The notes under the pieces are model-generated. The model saw only the letters and a list, made by a program, of their open reading frames with translations, made no database searches and was not told where the DNA came from. Shown one piece after another: positions 1 to 10,558 of a stretch of 64,000 nt of DNA. Each line of letters starts with the position of its first letter. The first letter of the stretch is position 1. Position numbers and translations under genes: made by a program. Location of the stretch: NCBI RefSeq assembly GCF_048544455.1, contig NC_133534.1:223662292-223726291 (forward strand). Direction: 5' to 3'. The stretch comes from Silene latifolia (Eukaryota; Streptophyta; Magnoliopsida; Caryophyllales; Caryophyllaceae).

Positions 1-1599
1 AAATGAATACTCGGGTAAGGAGGGCCTTCGAGACACGGCCCTCTCAAATTGGAAGAAATTTGCTTCGGTGTCAACTATTGTACAAACCAAATTCTTGGAC
101 CAAAACGTTCTTTCTAAATTGGGAATGCTTGACTTGACCCGAATGCTCTTGGAAAAAGTTGGACTTGAGGCCTACACTCACATGGCCGCATATACCCGAA
201 GGGGTGTTACTTTTGAGTTTCTATCTTCCTTGGAAAAAGTGAAAGTGGGAAGGGACAAGGTCCCGGGGATCAAATTTCGGGCTTGTCGCCTTGTCCATAC
301 CTTGACATATGATGAGGTACGCGAGGCCCTCCATATCACCAAAGCCCCCGTCAAGGAAAAACTTGATAAATCATTGATGAGTGCTTTTTGGAACGATATT
401 ACGGGTGACGTACGTCACGGGAACTCAAAGAATACCACCATCCCCAACCCGGTCTTGCGCCTCCTGAGCCGTCACATAAACACCAATTTCTTGGTCATGA
501 CCGAACCGACCAAAATGCAATACCAATAAATTCAATGTCTTTGGTCAATGACCCCGGAAGGGAGGGGAGTGCCGGATTGGGTGGACTTGTTTGTAAGTGG
601 GTGCCTTGAACTTCAAAAGAACCCCAAAGGGACCATTTTTATTGGGGGCATGATCGAATTAATTGTGCAAAAGACGGGTGTACCATTTCCACCCAATGCT
701 TATGAACTTGAGGGTAGTGGTCGCATAGACTTCCATTACTTGAAGCATTTGCACATGATTGAGGTGGTTGACAAAGTCGCCCCCTTGGTCATTTGGTGCA
801 TGGGTGGGCAACACTCCAAACATTATATGTATTTACCCCGTCCCTCCGACTAACCCTTGGGTTGGGGGATTGCAAAAGATTTTTACATGCCTCCCGATGA
901 TGCTTTTGTGTACCTTTGGGTTGATAGAGCCCAAGTAGTTGAGCCGGAAGAGGATGAGGGAGGAGAGCAACCGCAAGTGGGGGGGCTTTGACTTTTGGTG
1001 ACATGCCTCATAATGATGCACCATTTGATGAACCCATGCCTAATGCCCCCTTTGATGAGCCACATTTCACTCCTCCCCAAATGCCACAACAACAACCACA
1101 ATATCCTTTTTCGGGTCCTCAATTCGACTACCCAGCCTTCAACACATGGCAAACCAACATCACCAACCGTGTCTCAAACATTGAATCTACCCTCTCCCAA
1201 ATGCAACTAACGGAGAATGCTCGGTGGGGAATCACCGAAAACCGCTACCACCATTATCAAGAAGATATGGAAGAGATGCGTTATACTTCAAAGGCAACTT
1301 TTAACATGGTGGCCGCGATGAATGCTCAATTCATGCATCAATTCCCCACCCAATACCAAGGGTATAGTGAGACTAAGGTTGAGGAAACAAGAACCGAAAT
1401 GGCTAGATTTCGGAGAAGAAGAGAATCAAGAAAAAGAGGAGGACCTCCGGACTTGGGAGGTGCCTCAAGCTCACATTCTTGAGTGAGTTAGGGTGTTCAC
1501 CTCACACTTTGAGGACAAAGTGAAGATTTAAGTGTGGGGTGGGCATGAGTTGGTATCATGTATATATTGTAATATATTCAACTCCATGCATTGTATTTC

Positions 1600-1644
<45 letters not shown>

Positions 1645-1798
1645 AAAACGAAAAAGAAATAAGAAAGAAAAGAAAAAGAAAAACCCGGCTAGGATGAAAA
1701 CCCGGAAGGGCATCCTAGGCAAAAATGGGAAAGTAGCCGAGGCCGGAGTGAAAACCCGAAAGGGCGCTCCGGGCAAAATGAAGAAAAGAGTGCGAGCC
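1..1798 (+). mobile_element. Athila-like Ty3/gypsy remnant: 3' coding region, polypurine tract, start of LTR
   Basis: Three plus-strand open stretches (68-529, 548-853, 988-1482) match the style of the protein encoded downstream of pol in Athila-type elements. The first has the RRGVTFEFLSSLEKVK and FRACRLVHTLTYDEVREAL type motifs of the plant ATHILA ORF family. The last is rich in Pro/Gln and ends in a basic tail. They are followed by a purine-rich tract with GTGGGGTGGG (about 1531-1545), and a candidate LTR start TGAGTTGG at 1547. A long A/purine tract (1603-1685) and two hairpin units (1689-1772) lie in the presumed LTR, which is interrupted at 1799 by a Copia element. The left part lies outside the window. 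The element is an old, broken fossil. Family assignment is from remembered sequence style, not from a search. Confidence 0.55.
1689..1772 (+). repeat. Two tandem hairpin units in the Athila-like LTR
   Basis: Two units 54 bp apart share a 14-nt loop (AAAACCCG, then G or A, then AAGGG) and are both followed by GCAAAA. The first has the perfect 8-bp stem CTAGGATG/CATCCTAG (1689-1696 with 1711-1718). The second has a different 8-bp stem, CCGGAGTG/CGCTCCGG (1743-1750 with 1765-1772), with one G-T wobble. Stems differ while pairing is kept. Confidence 0.7.
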
Positions 1799-2249
1799 TG
1801 TTGGAGATGGTGTCCTCCACAAATTAGTGTGATAACATTTGTAAATCTCTTACAGGTTCACAAGGGTATACTTTGTATATTTAATCAGTTGATTAACGTT
1901 TACCTAATAACGGTTGGCTTGCTAGAAAGTTTGACGTTATTATCATACAGATGGCGGTGATCAACTGGTCCCTAAAGGTCACACCTATAGGACGTATTTG
2001 AGAAATGTGGTTATAGAAATATAATTACATTGATGCCCAAAATGACTAAAAAGTTAGTCAATGTGTTGATGAGATAATTATTTAATGAAAATTAAATAAT
2101 ATTAAGATTAGACGAATTAACTGTCAATTCGTAAATTAAATATAATAAGTTATATTTAATTAAATATATATAAGGTTAGTTTGAAAGAATTAATCTGTTA
2201 ATTCATGGTTAAATATAATCAGTTGTATTTAATAATCAACAAGTTGAAT

Positions 2250-2316
2250 GTGTCATAGTGGTAATAGTGAGGGTACACATACCAAGAGGTCACGGGTTCG
2301 ATCCTCACTAGATGAC
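2250..2316 (+). repeat. tRNA-like segment inside the Copia LTR
   Basis: The segment carries a perfect RNA polymerase III B-box-like GGTTCGATCC (about 2295-2304), an A-box-like TAGTGGTAATAG upstream, and short end pairing GTCAT/ATGAC. The internal arms do not fold as a clean cloverleaf, so this is a tRNA-derived or tRNA-like stretch and not a tRNA gene. Confidence 0.4.
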
Positions 2317-2413
2317 AATTTAACACACTTTATATATTTTTGGAAAGACCAAAAATAAAGAAAATTCTATTCTTTATTTCGGTCTAAGTTGGCCGAAATT
2401 AGGAGATGTAAAT

Positions 2414-2887
2414 CTTTCCTAATTGATTTCGGATTTCGGTCTATATAAGAGAAAAGGGGAGAATTATTTCTAACCTAATTCTTTTTCTGACCTTGCCTCA
2501 TCTTTCTCATCACAAGAACACAGAGACACTAAAATTTACATAAAAATTTTAGATTGATTTCTAGCATAACCAAAGGGTATATCTTAGATCGTCTTGGGTG
2601 CAACTAATAGGTGAATATCAATTTTGATATTGTTCTTAGGCCAATTTTGCCTTTCCTAATTGATTTCGGATTTCGGTCTATATAAGAGAAAAGGGGAGAA
2701 TTATTTCTAACCTAATTCTTTTTCTGACCTTGCCTCATCTTTCTCATCACAAGAACACAGAGACACTAAAATTTACATAAAAATTTTAGATTGATTTCTA
2801 GCATAACCAAAGGGTATATCTTAGATCGTCTTGGGTGCAACTAATAGGTGAATATCAATTTTGATATTGTTCTTAGGCCAATTTTGC
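2414..2887 (+). repeat. Perfect 237-bp tandem duplication within the Copia LTR
   Basis: Positions 2414-2650 and 2651-2887 read identically by eye over all 237 bp. Each copy contains the TATA-like TCTATATAAGAG and the following presumed transcription start region, so the LTR holds two copies of its core promoter. Perfect identity suggests a recent duplication. Confidence 0.9.
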
Positions 2888-5800
2888 AAGGATCCGAGGT
2901 TAATTCTAAATCCTTTTACTTATGCTTATGTATTTTATTTTATGAGCATAGATCATCTTTATTATATCGTTATAATCCTTCATGTTAAAGGGAAGTATAC
3001 AGATTATTTCCCACAAGTGGTATCAGAGCCTTTGGCTACGATTTTAATTTTGATGATTTTCATAAAATTTGTATGTAAACGATAAGATTTTCGAGAAGAA
3101 AAAAAAATTTAGGGTTTCGATTTTTGGATCGAAATTTTTTTATGCCGTTTGGTTGTGCCGTTTTTTTTCCCGTTTGATGATAGTTCTTCCATTCTATTTT
3201 TCATATTATAGTTTATAATCAGTTAAAATTATCATATGAAGAATTGGTAGTTTTTGATTTAATGCAGATTAAGTTAAAATCAAATGGAATCGTCATGTTT
3301 ATGATTAAAAGATTGTTTTTGGTATATAAATTTTGGCATATAAATTAATCATGTTTATTATTTCATATGCTAATCATGTTCTAATAGCAAAGGTAAACAA
3401 TTGATCATCAAATCTTGTTTTAGGGCAATTCTTGCCGCAAGTTTTAATTTTGACGGCTGTTTTATTTTTTTTGCCGTTGTTTTTTTTTTTCGTTCGGTAC
3501 TGTTCACGTGAACAGTGTTCTAAAAAAAAAAAAAAATCTGTTTTTAGGTATTTTTGTTTTACCGAATCAGAAAAGGATTAGGAAAGTTTTTCTTGTTTTT
3601 CCTATTTACCTAATTTGAATAGAAAAAAGTTTTTTTTTAAAACTTTTCAGCCGTGCAGCTGAAACTTATAAAAAAAAAAAAAAAATTTCGTTTTTTTGCC
3701 GTGACCAATTTAAAAAAAAAAATATATGGGATTTTGTTTTTTTTTTATTTTGGCCAATTAGTTATTGTAAATCGGTTCACAATTTAATGACACCGAGCTA
3801 TTTTAAAGCAGTTTAAAATTTTTGACGGATAGAATTCATATTACAAGTTTAATATGGATTATGTTTGAAATTAATGTGATTAAATTGCGGAATTGTCACT
3901 TAATTCAATTTAAATAGGTGGTTTGGATAAATTAATCAACATAATTTATGTATTGTATTATGTATGTTTAATTTATTTTAGTTGATGCTTTTATTTTTGT
4001 TGAATGAATCGAATGAATGAATTTTATTTACGTATTTATTTTTGCAATCAGTTGTATAATGTAATACTTAGTGTGGCCTTAGTCAATTATGTTTTCGTAA
4101 TGAAGGAAACATAATTTTTATGTAATTATGAGATCTCGAATCTCCTTTATTTAGTTTCGAGTTTTTGAAATTAGAATGTAATTAATAGGTCAATTATGTA
4201 ATTTTATTTATTAGTTATTTATTGTAATTTCAAAGAAGACTAAAGATGAAGATTCAAGCTCACTCCCGCTACATGGATCAAGATGGAACATCAAGACAAG
4301 CTTCTCGGGTCCAAGGATGGATTCCAAACTTGTATTTTTGTTCATTTTGATAGGATAGGCCACACTAGGACTTTTTGTTGTTTTATTTTACGTTTTTCAT
4401 TTTATTGCTTTTCATTCACATGCTAGTAATTGCATCATATTCCGCCTAAAACCAAACCACCTACTACTAAAATGCATGAAAATTGACTCATATAGGTTGT
4501 ATGTTAGTTTTCATGGACATGCAGATGTCACAGTCTTTAAGCCATCACCTTAGTTTAAATCATTCTCGCATGCTAGATATTAGTTCACTTAAAAATGAAT
4601 TAAAAAGTTGATGGGATCTTCCTCTATAACGGAAATTGAGATTAGTCTTTATAAGGGCAAACATCTATGAATCCCTTCTTCGTCGGTAGGCCTAATATGA
4701 CCCCTTCTACGTTGGGTAAGTAGTTGTGTTGACTTAGTTTACCTCAACATCATAGTCCGAAGAGTTTCTCGTGATTATGATGGACTATAGATAGAATTTA
4801 CAGAAATTTATCGACCAAGAATTCTAACGGTAGAATTAGCTAAAAGGGTAGCTTATCAATTTACAGATACTTGAGTCTTGGAGTCATTTATATAATTCTT
4901 GAGGAAGGTCAATTGTATAAATGTTTTTGAGTTTTCGCGTTATGACATAAGTTCATTAGACTTAAAATTAAAACGATGCATGCTTATTATTTTATTCTTC
5001 TTTCGCAGTGTAGAACACGCTTATTGTCAATAATCATTTGTTACAACAAATGGTGGAAATAACGCAATCCCAATGCCTAGTGCCACACTAGATCGTTCGT
5101 CCTGGCTAAAAATGTTTATGGACCAAATGAATCAGTCCACTCGATTGAAGAATGATGGGTCAAATTTTGCGACCGGGAGGCGGCACTACGGAATGCCGCT
5201 GGCGATGGTAAGCTCGGGTATTTAACTGAGCCAATACCGGTCAACCCAGGCCCAAATGCAGGAGCCGACGAGTCATTCGAGTATAGTGACTTCGTTATGG
5301 AAGCGGGTGCGATAAAGAACGTACTCATCTTTGCAATGGAAACCAATTTGCAGAGACGCTTCATTGCCCAAGGTGCAAACAAGATTTTCACCACGCTCAC
5401 TAACGAGTTCTCAAAGGCACCGAGAATCGTTACATATGAGCATACCTGTCACTTCTTTGATGCGAAACTCCAGAAGGGCCAACCGGTTAGCCCACACATT
5501 CTTCACATGATTGAGAATGTCGAGAAGCTGGAGTCACTGAATTGTAAAATCAGTGAGAGCATTGTCATTGACCGAATGCTTCATTCTCTTCACGATGGTT
5601 TTGCCCTTTTCAGGGCGAACTACTACATGAATGACTTGAAAAAGAGTCCTCATGAGCTACACTCCCTTCTCGTACAGACCGAGAAGGATATGAAATTGAG
5701 TGGGAGCATGAAGCAGGATAGTCTCACGATTCACAACAAGAGTAAAGGTAAGGGCAAGGCTCATGGCGACCTAGCTGTAGGTAAGCCAAAGTTTAAGAAG

Positions 5801-6015
5801 CCAGGAAACGGTAAGAGTGCGCCTGGTGAGACTAGTGGCTCACAGGGCAAGACAAAGAGCAAGGGCGGTGACATAGAGTGCCACCATTGTCACAAGACTG
5901 GACATTGGAGGAGGAACTGTCCCGTCTACCGTGAGGACATCAAAGCAGGCCGCGTCGTTCCTGTTGGTATGTCATCTTATATTCATATGATTGAGATTAA
6001 CCATGCAAGTTTCGG

Positions 6016-8027
6016 GGGGGGGGGGTGGGGGGTTGTTGATATATCAATCCTTAGCTGCCTTTTAACGCGAAGTTTAAATTTGATGTATTTTATGGAACCA
6101 TGAATGTACGCAGGGTCGCGAGAACCATTACAATTGGTAATCCTGACATGGCAGAGGAAGCTCTTCGGTGTGAAAAATATTGATGGTGTGTGTTCTGTAA
6201 CATATCCACTCCCAAAAGGAGCAGCTAGGACAGCATGGTATGGATTCAATTTTTGCCAATGCCCTCTCACATTAATGTTGCAGTTCCGGAATGCAAGTCT
6301 TATCTAAATTTTTCATAATGCAAGCCTTTTGGTAAGATGAGTTGCAGGCGAGTTCAGAACTTTCGCTAAAATAAGATGTTTTAGATTCATCTTGCCTGCC
6401 CTTTTCACGCATACAGTATATAATTAGAGGCGGATTCCAAATTCCAATCTTAATATTAGGAACTAACCTATGAAAATTACCCTTTTCTTATATGATGTGT
6501 GTGTTCAATGCTTTTGGTGCTTATCTTTTTGGAGTCGTTTGTTTATTGTATTATAATACCCGTCAGTGTTTGGTGTTTTTCAAATGTAGGTTTTTTTTTT
6601 TCCACGGGGCATAAATTTAGTTTTGTTGGATTTCGGGTTGGTTCTTTGGTCTCGTCGATGAGTTGTAGGGTTCATTGGAGATGATCAATGATGAGGTAAT
6701 CTACCTACTCACTCTCTTTGTTTTGATGTTACTGATGCTCACAGTTGCCTCTTGTACATTGGTTTGTAATATTAACAAGTAGCACTGCTAGAGTAGTTGA
6801 TACTATCGCAATCGAGTTGCGTATATTATAGCAGTGCATTGCTTAGATTACTAAGATGGTTCACGTGAGTGCGCCAAATTCCTTCTCATAATTTGGTTTA
6901 TGTTAAGTTATCATGGAGAGTAAGCCTAACTATTGTATTTCATTTGTTTCAAAATTATCGCTGCCTCCGTGTTCACTTTTTTACTTTGATATTAAGCTCT
7001 CTATATCCATCTCTCACTCCCCCTACCTTTCCCTGGTTTTCCGATTTCCATTGGCTCCTTCGGAATAGCTTGTTTTTAATTTCAATATAGAAAAATGGTT
7101 CATTAAACTGACTAACTAATTGGTTCTCAAATCTGATATATATGAATTTACTTGTTGGGGAAGCTATTATTCTTTTTAGGGAGTAGTTCCACACTGCCTC
7201 TTACTTTTCTTTGTATATTTTCATACTACCTCTTTCCATCCTTCCTGGTTGTGTATGTATGCACATGCCAGTTATCAGTAGCTTCGTTTGCGTTTTTTGG
7301 TTGATTCTGGAGAGTGTATTACACGGAGAAGATATGGAGGCTGCTGAAATTGTCAGAGTAAGTGAGATGTATTTTGCCTTGTACTTGCTTCGTTTTCCTT
7401 CTGTGCGATGAAGGCATGAATTATTATTATTGGAGACGACCAGTTTTGTTAAATCAATGTGTTAATTTCGGTAGAGAGGATATAGTGTTTTGTTTGCTGA
7501 TTATGATTTTTTGTATTTTGTCAATGCAGTTTTTGTTCCAAATTGATTGAATCCTTAGATAAATATTGATCAGCTGAACTGTGATTAGTTGTTGAATGCA
7601 GACATGCATTAGGTAGGTTGATGCAGATGTTTAGCGCTTTCGCTAATGTCAACGACGCCTTCTGTGTGGTTTACCGTGAACTTTTTCCAAGGCGTGTCAT
7701 TGTGGCATGAGACCAAAGCTACCAACTTTGTGATGTATTCGTTCATCAGTGTTCGTGTTATAATATCGGTTTTTAAGTCTTAAAAAAAAGGCCTCATATG
7801 CCTTTGTAGCGCTCTCACTCTACCTTCTATTTTACAAAATTAATTTTACATTGCACATGACATTTTCAAGCATTTACGCCAGTTTAATAAAAAATTCGAT
7901 GCTTGTTCCCCCATGTATAAATATATTTATTTATAATTGACCATGCTGCTTTATATTGACACACTATCGACTTACTTCCGCTTAGGGCGTGGTGGAACAA
8001 CTAGTATTAGTAAGGATTAGAGACTAA
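6016..8027 (+). other. Low-content region with possible traces of a host gene 3' end
   Basis: No gene could be recognised. Possible exon-like patches on the plus strand are the stretch after an acceptor-like TACGCAG at about 6108-6113, and about 7316-7355 (reading HGEDMEAAEIVR), which is followed directly by a good donor GTAAGT. The stretch 7600-7780 resembles a 3' untranslated region. Stops in all frames elsewhere argue against an intact gene. This could be the decayed end of a host gene cut by the retroelement to its left. Confidence 0.2.
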
Positions 8028-8824
8028 GGCCCTGTTCTTTCTGGCTTATTTTCAGCCCACTTCAGTTCAGCTCAGCTTTATTCAGTTAAGTTCAGCTCAG
8101 TTCTATTCAGTTTAGCTCAGCTCTATTCAGTTCAGCTCACCTCCAATCAGTTCAGCTCAGTTTAGTTTAGCTCCACTAAATTCATACCATTTCAATTTTG
8201 CAAATTTTAAACTTAATAGTTTTTATTAATATTTTTTTTTTTGATGAAATGTAAGGTATATTAGATCAAAAAAAACCGTCCCCATTACAAGAATTAGCAC
8301 CACTCTAACAGAGTTGGGCCAATCTCCACACAGAGAGAGGAACAAAGCCCATTCTCTCAATTACAAACCAACGAACAAACAAACCAAAAAACCGATTAAA
8401 TTCCTATCTCCTTCAACCTTCCTCATTTCTTCAATTCTTCAATAGTCTCGCCATCCATCTCCGATCACCTTCACCTACCCTTACCTGAGTTTGTCCGAGG
8501 AGTTTACTCCTAATCTCGTTAATAATTAGTTTCCCCAGCTGTTCCGGGCGGAGGATTTTATGTTCAAACTTACTCAGATTTCTTTGGTGCCACACATGGT
8601 AAATGCACGCATTGATCGTGGAGTTGATTAGATCTCGTCTGATGAGAGAGGACCCCCTGGTCAGTCTCCAATGGAGGATATCATGCTTGGGCAAAGATAC
8701 TCGAAGCCAATCTCCCAGTTTTATTAATATTTTTAATATTATTTATTTGTTTATTTATTTATTTATTTATTTATTATTATTATTTTATTTATTATTATTA
8801 TTATTATTATTAGTATTCGTATTC

Positions 8825-8857
<33 letters not shown>

Positions 8858-9585
8858 TATTATTATTATATTATTATTAATTAATTAATTATTAATTAAT
8901 GATCCTTATTATTGTTATCATTTTGAATATTATAGTTATTAAAATCAATAATATTCATATTAATAAAATTAATAATATTACTAATATTATTATTAATATG
9001 AATATGAATATGAATATAAATTATTAATAATATTATTAATAACATCGTTAATTTTAATATTACTATTATTAATACCTAATTGTTTTTTCATATACGAAGT
9101 TTAATCTTTCACATACATTTTTTCATAAACGTTCTGTACCCTTTTCACCTAAAATTGAACCAAATGGACTCTTGAATCAACATTTTTCCCTAAAACTTAA
9201 TTTAGTTGCTCAAATGATTTAAAACTTACAAGATGAATTCTAATTTATCAAATAATAAATTAATTTACTTGTTTATCAATTATTTGTTGGTTAAATATGA
9301 AATTTTATTTGTTGGTTAAATATGAAATTAGGGCCGTCTGTCGATTTTTATTTATCTAATTAATAAAATTAGGATTGTTGTTGCTTCGTGGTGGCTACAT
9401 ACCTAATCACTCAAATCAGGATGATATATGGCTAGACTTTGAACAACATTCTAGCAAATCGGTGCTCTATTATTTCACCTAATAAAATTGATGTTGTACT
9501 GTGGTTCATGGTGGCTACCTAGTTAATCACTCAAATTAGTATAATTACTAGTATTAATCTTAATTTAGTAATGTTCTTAGTAATA

Positions 9586-9638
<53 letters not shown>

Positions 9639-9810
9639 ATTATTATTATTATTATTATTATTATAATAGTTATAATTATTATTATTAATATTAATAATAA
9701 TATTAATATTATTATTATTTCAGTTCAATTCAGCTCCAATCAGCTCAGTTCAGCTCAGCTCAGCTCCATTCAGTTCAGTTCAGCTCTAAAAAGCCAGAAA
9801 GAACAGGGCC
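8028..9810. mobile_element. PIF/Harbinger-type non-autonomous DNA transposon
   Basis: The ends are a perfect 20-bp terminal inverted repeat (GGCCCTGTTCTTTCTGGCTT), flanked on both sides by the 3-bp duplication TAA (8025-8027 and 9811-9813), the target signature of the PIF/Harbinger superfamily. Next to each end is an array of CAGCTCAGTTCAG-like short repeats (8050-8175 and 9718-9787), in the same orientation at both ends. The interior is AT-rich with (ATT)n, (TTTA)n and (GAT)n runs and shows no transposase. A LINE fragment is nested at 8237-8718. Confidence 0.85.
8237..8718 (-). mobile_element. 5'-truncated LINE (L1-type) insertion
   Basis: The insertion is bounded by a 16-bp direct duplication TTTTATTAATATTTTT (8221-8236 and 8719-8734). 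On the minus strand it ends in a poly(A) tail (the T-run at 8232-8242). The minus strand also has an open frame (8431-8694) of the kind found at the C-terminus of plant L1 proteins (YHVWHQRNLSKFEHK, then a helical segment). Only the extreme 3' end of the element is present, as is normal for aborted target-primed reverse transcription. It sits within the Harbinger-type element and is therefore younger. Confidence 0.8.
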
Positions 9811-10558
9811 TAAGGAGCGTAAATAAAGTTATCGTAATAAAGTAGTTTTTTTATTTTTTGGCAGCCGTAACAAAGTAGTTGAATCACCAACTTTATACTA
9901 AATTGAAGCAACTGATTAACACAAAAGCTTTGCAACAACTTTCTTTCACTTATTTTTTTTTCAGATTTATGAGCCGAAAAACAGATGAAAAAAAAAAAGG
10001 AGTAACTCAAATTTTTTCGATTTGCAAGGTGGTAATTATGATCAATCCTATCTTTTTGGTTATAATTTTTCTGTACACACATAATAAATTCTAAAATTAC
10101 GACGCTTTACAAGTTGGTAAAACCGAAGCGTATAAAAAATAGTGACCATGAGTGGATTTGGATTTATTTACGATCTCATTTTTTTTTTACCAATATGGCA
10201 CTTGCACTCCATCTTTTTTGCCAATCTATCACATGTGGTTTTTTTACCAATATGTCACATTTTTTACCAATATGATCATTCTACAGTATATTAGAAAAAT
10301 CACGTAACCCATGTTGCATTACATTTTTGTAACATGCTTATTTGATTCCTACCTTGTATGCAAATGAAAATATGCAAAAGTAAAGGCGGAAAAACGGAAT
10401 ACAAAAAAGGGAATGGAATCATAACGGAATTACTTTTTAACATACGGACTTTACTCTTTCCCACACATTTTTTCATTAATTTTTCATATTATACCCTTTT
10501 TCTTAAACCTAAACAAATTAACAATTATATGTATTTTTTTGCCTAAAATAGAATCCAA
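9811..10558. other. AT-rich spacer, no gene seen
   Basis: Apart from an imperfect repeat of the phrase CCAATATG(G/T)CAC around 10190-10275, nothing recognisable is present. Open frames on both strands are short and compositionally biased. Confidence 0.5.

Larger units (their letters stand above)
1799..6015 (+). mobile_element. Copia-type LTR retrotransposon, partial: 5' LTR, primer site, long leader, gag
   Basis: The LTR runs from TGTTGGAG at 1799 to CCACA at 3015 (about 1217 bp) and is followed by a primer binding site complementary to initiator tRNA-Met (TGGTATCAGAGCC, 3018-3030). A leader of about 2 kb, AT-rich with many homopolymer runs, leads to gag (about 5050-5990). Gag is recognisable by its helical capsid-like region and a CCHC zinc knuckle (CHHCHKTGHWRRNC, near 5880-5925). 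The element is broken: similarity stops next to a G-rich run near 6015, and no protease, integrase, reverse transcriptase or second LTR follows. It appears inserted in the LTR of the Athila-like element. The start is a reading of the TG terminus; no target duplication can be tested because the far end is missing. Confidence 0.75.

Noticed and set aside
2250-2316. True tRNA gene
   Set aside because: Only the B-box is good; acceptor, D and T stems do not pair properly.
8603-8884. Leu-rich plus-strand frame
   Set aside because: Caused by (TTA)n and (TTTA)n simple repeats next to the LINE fragment.
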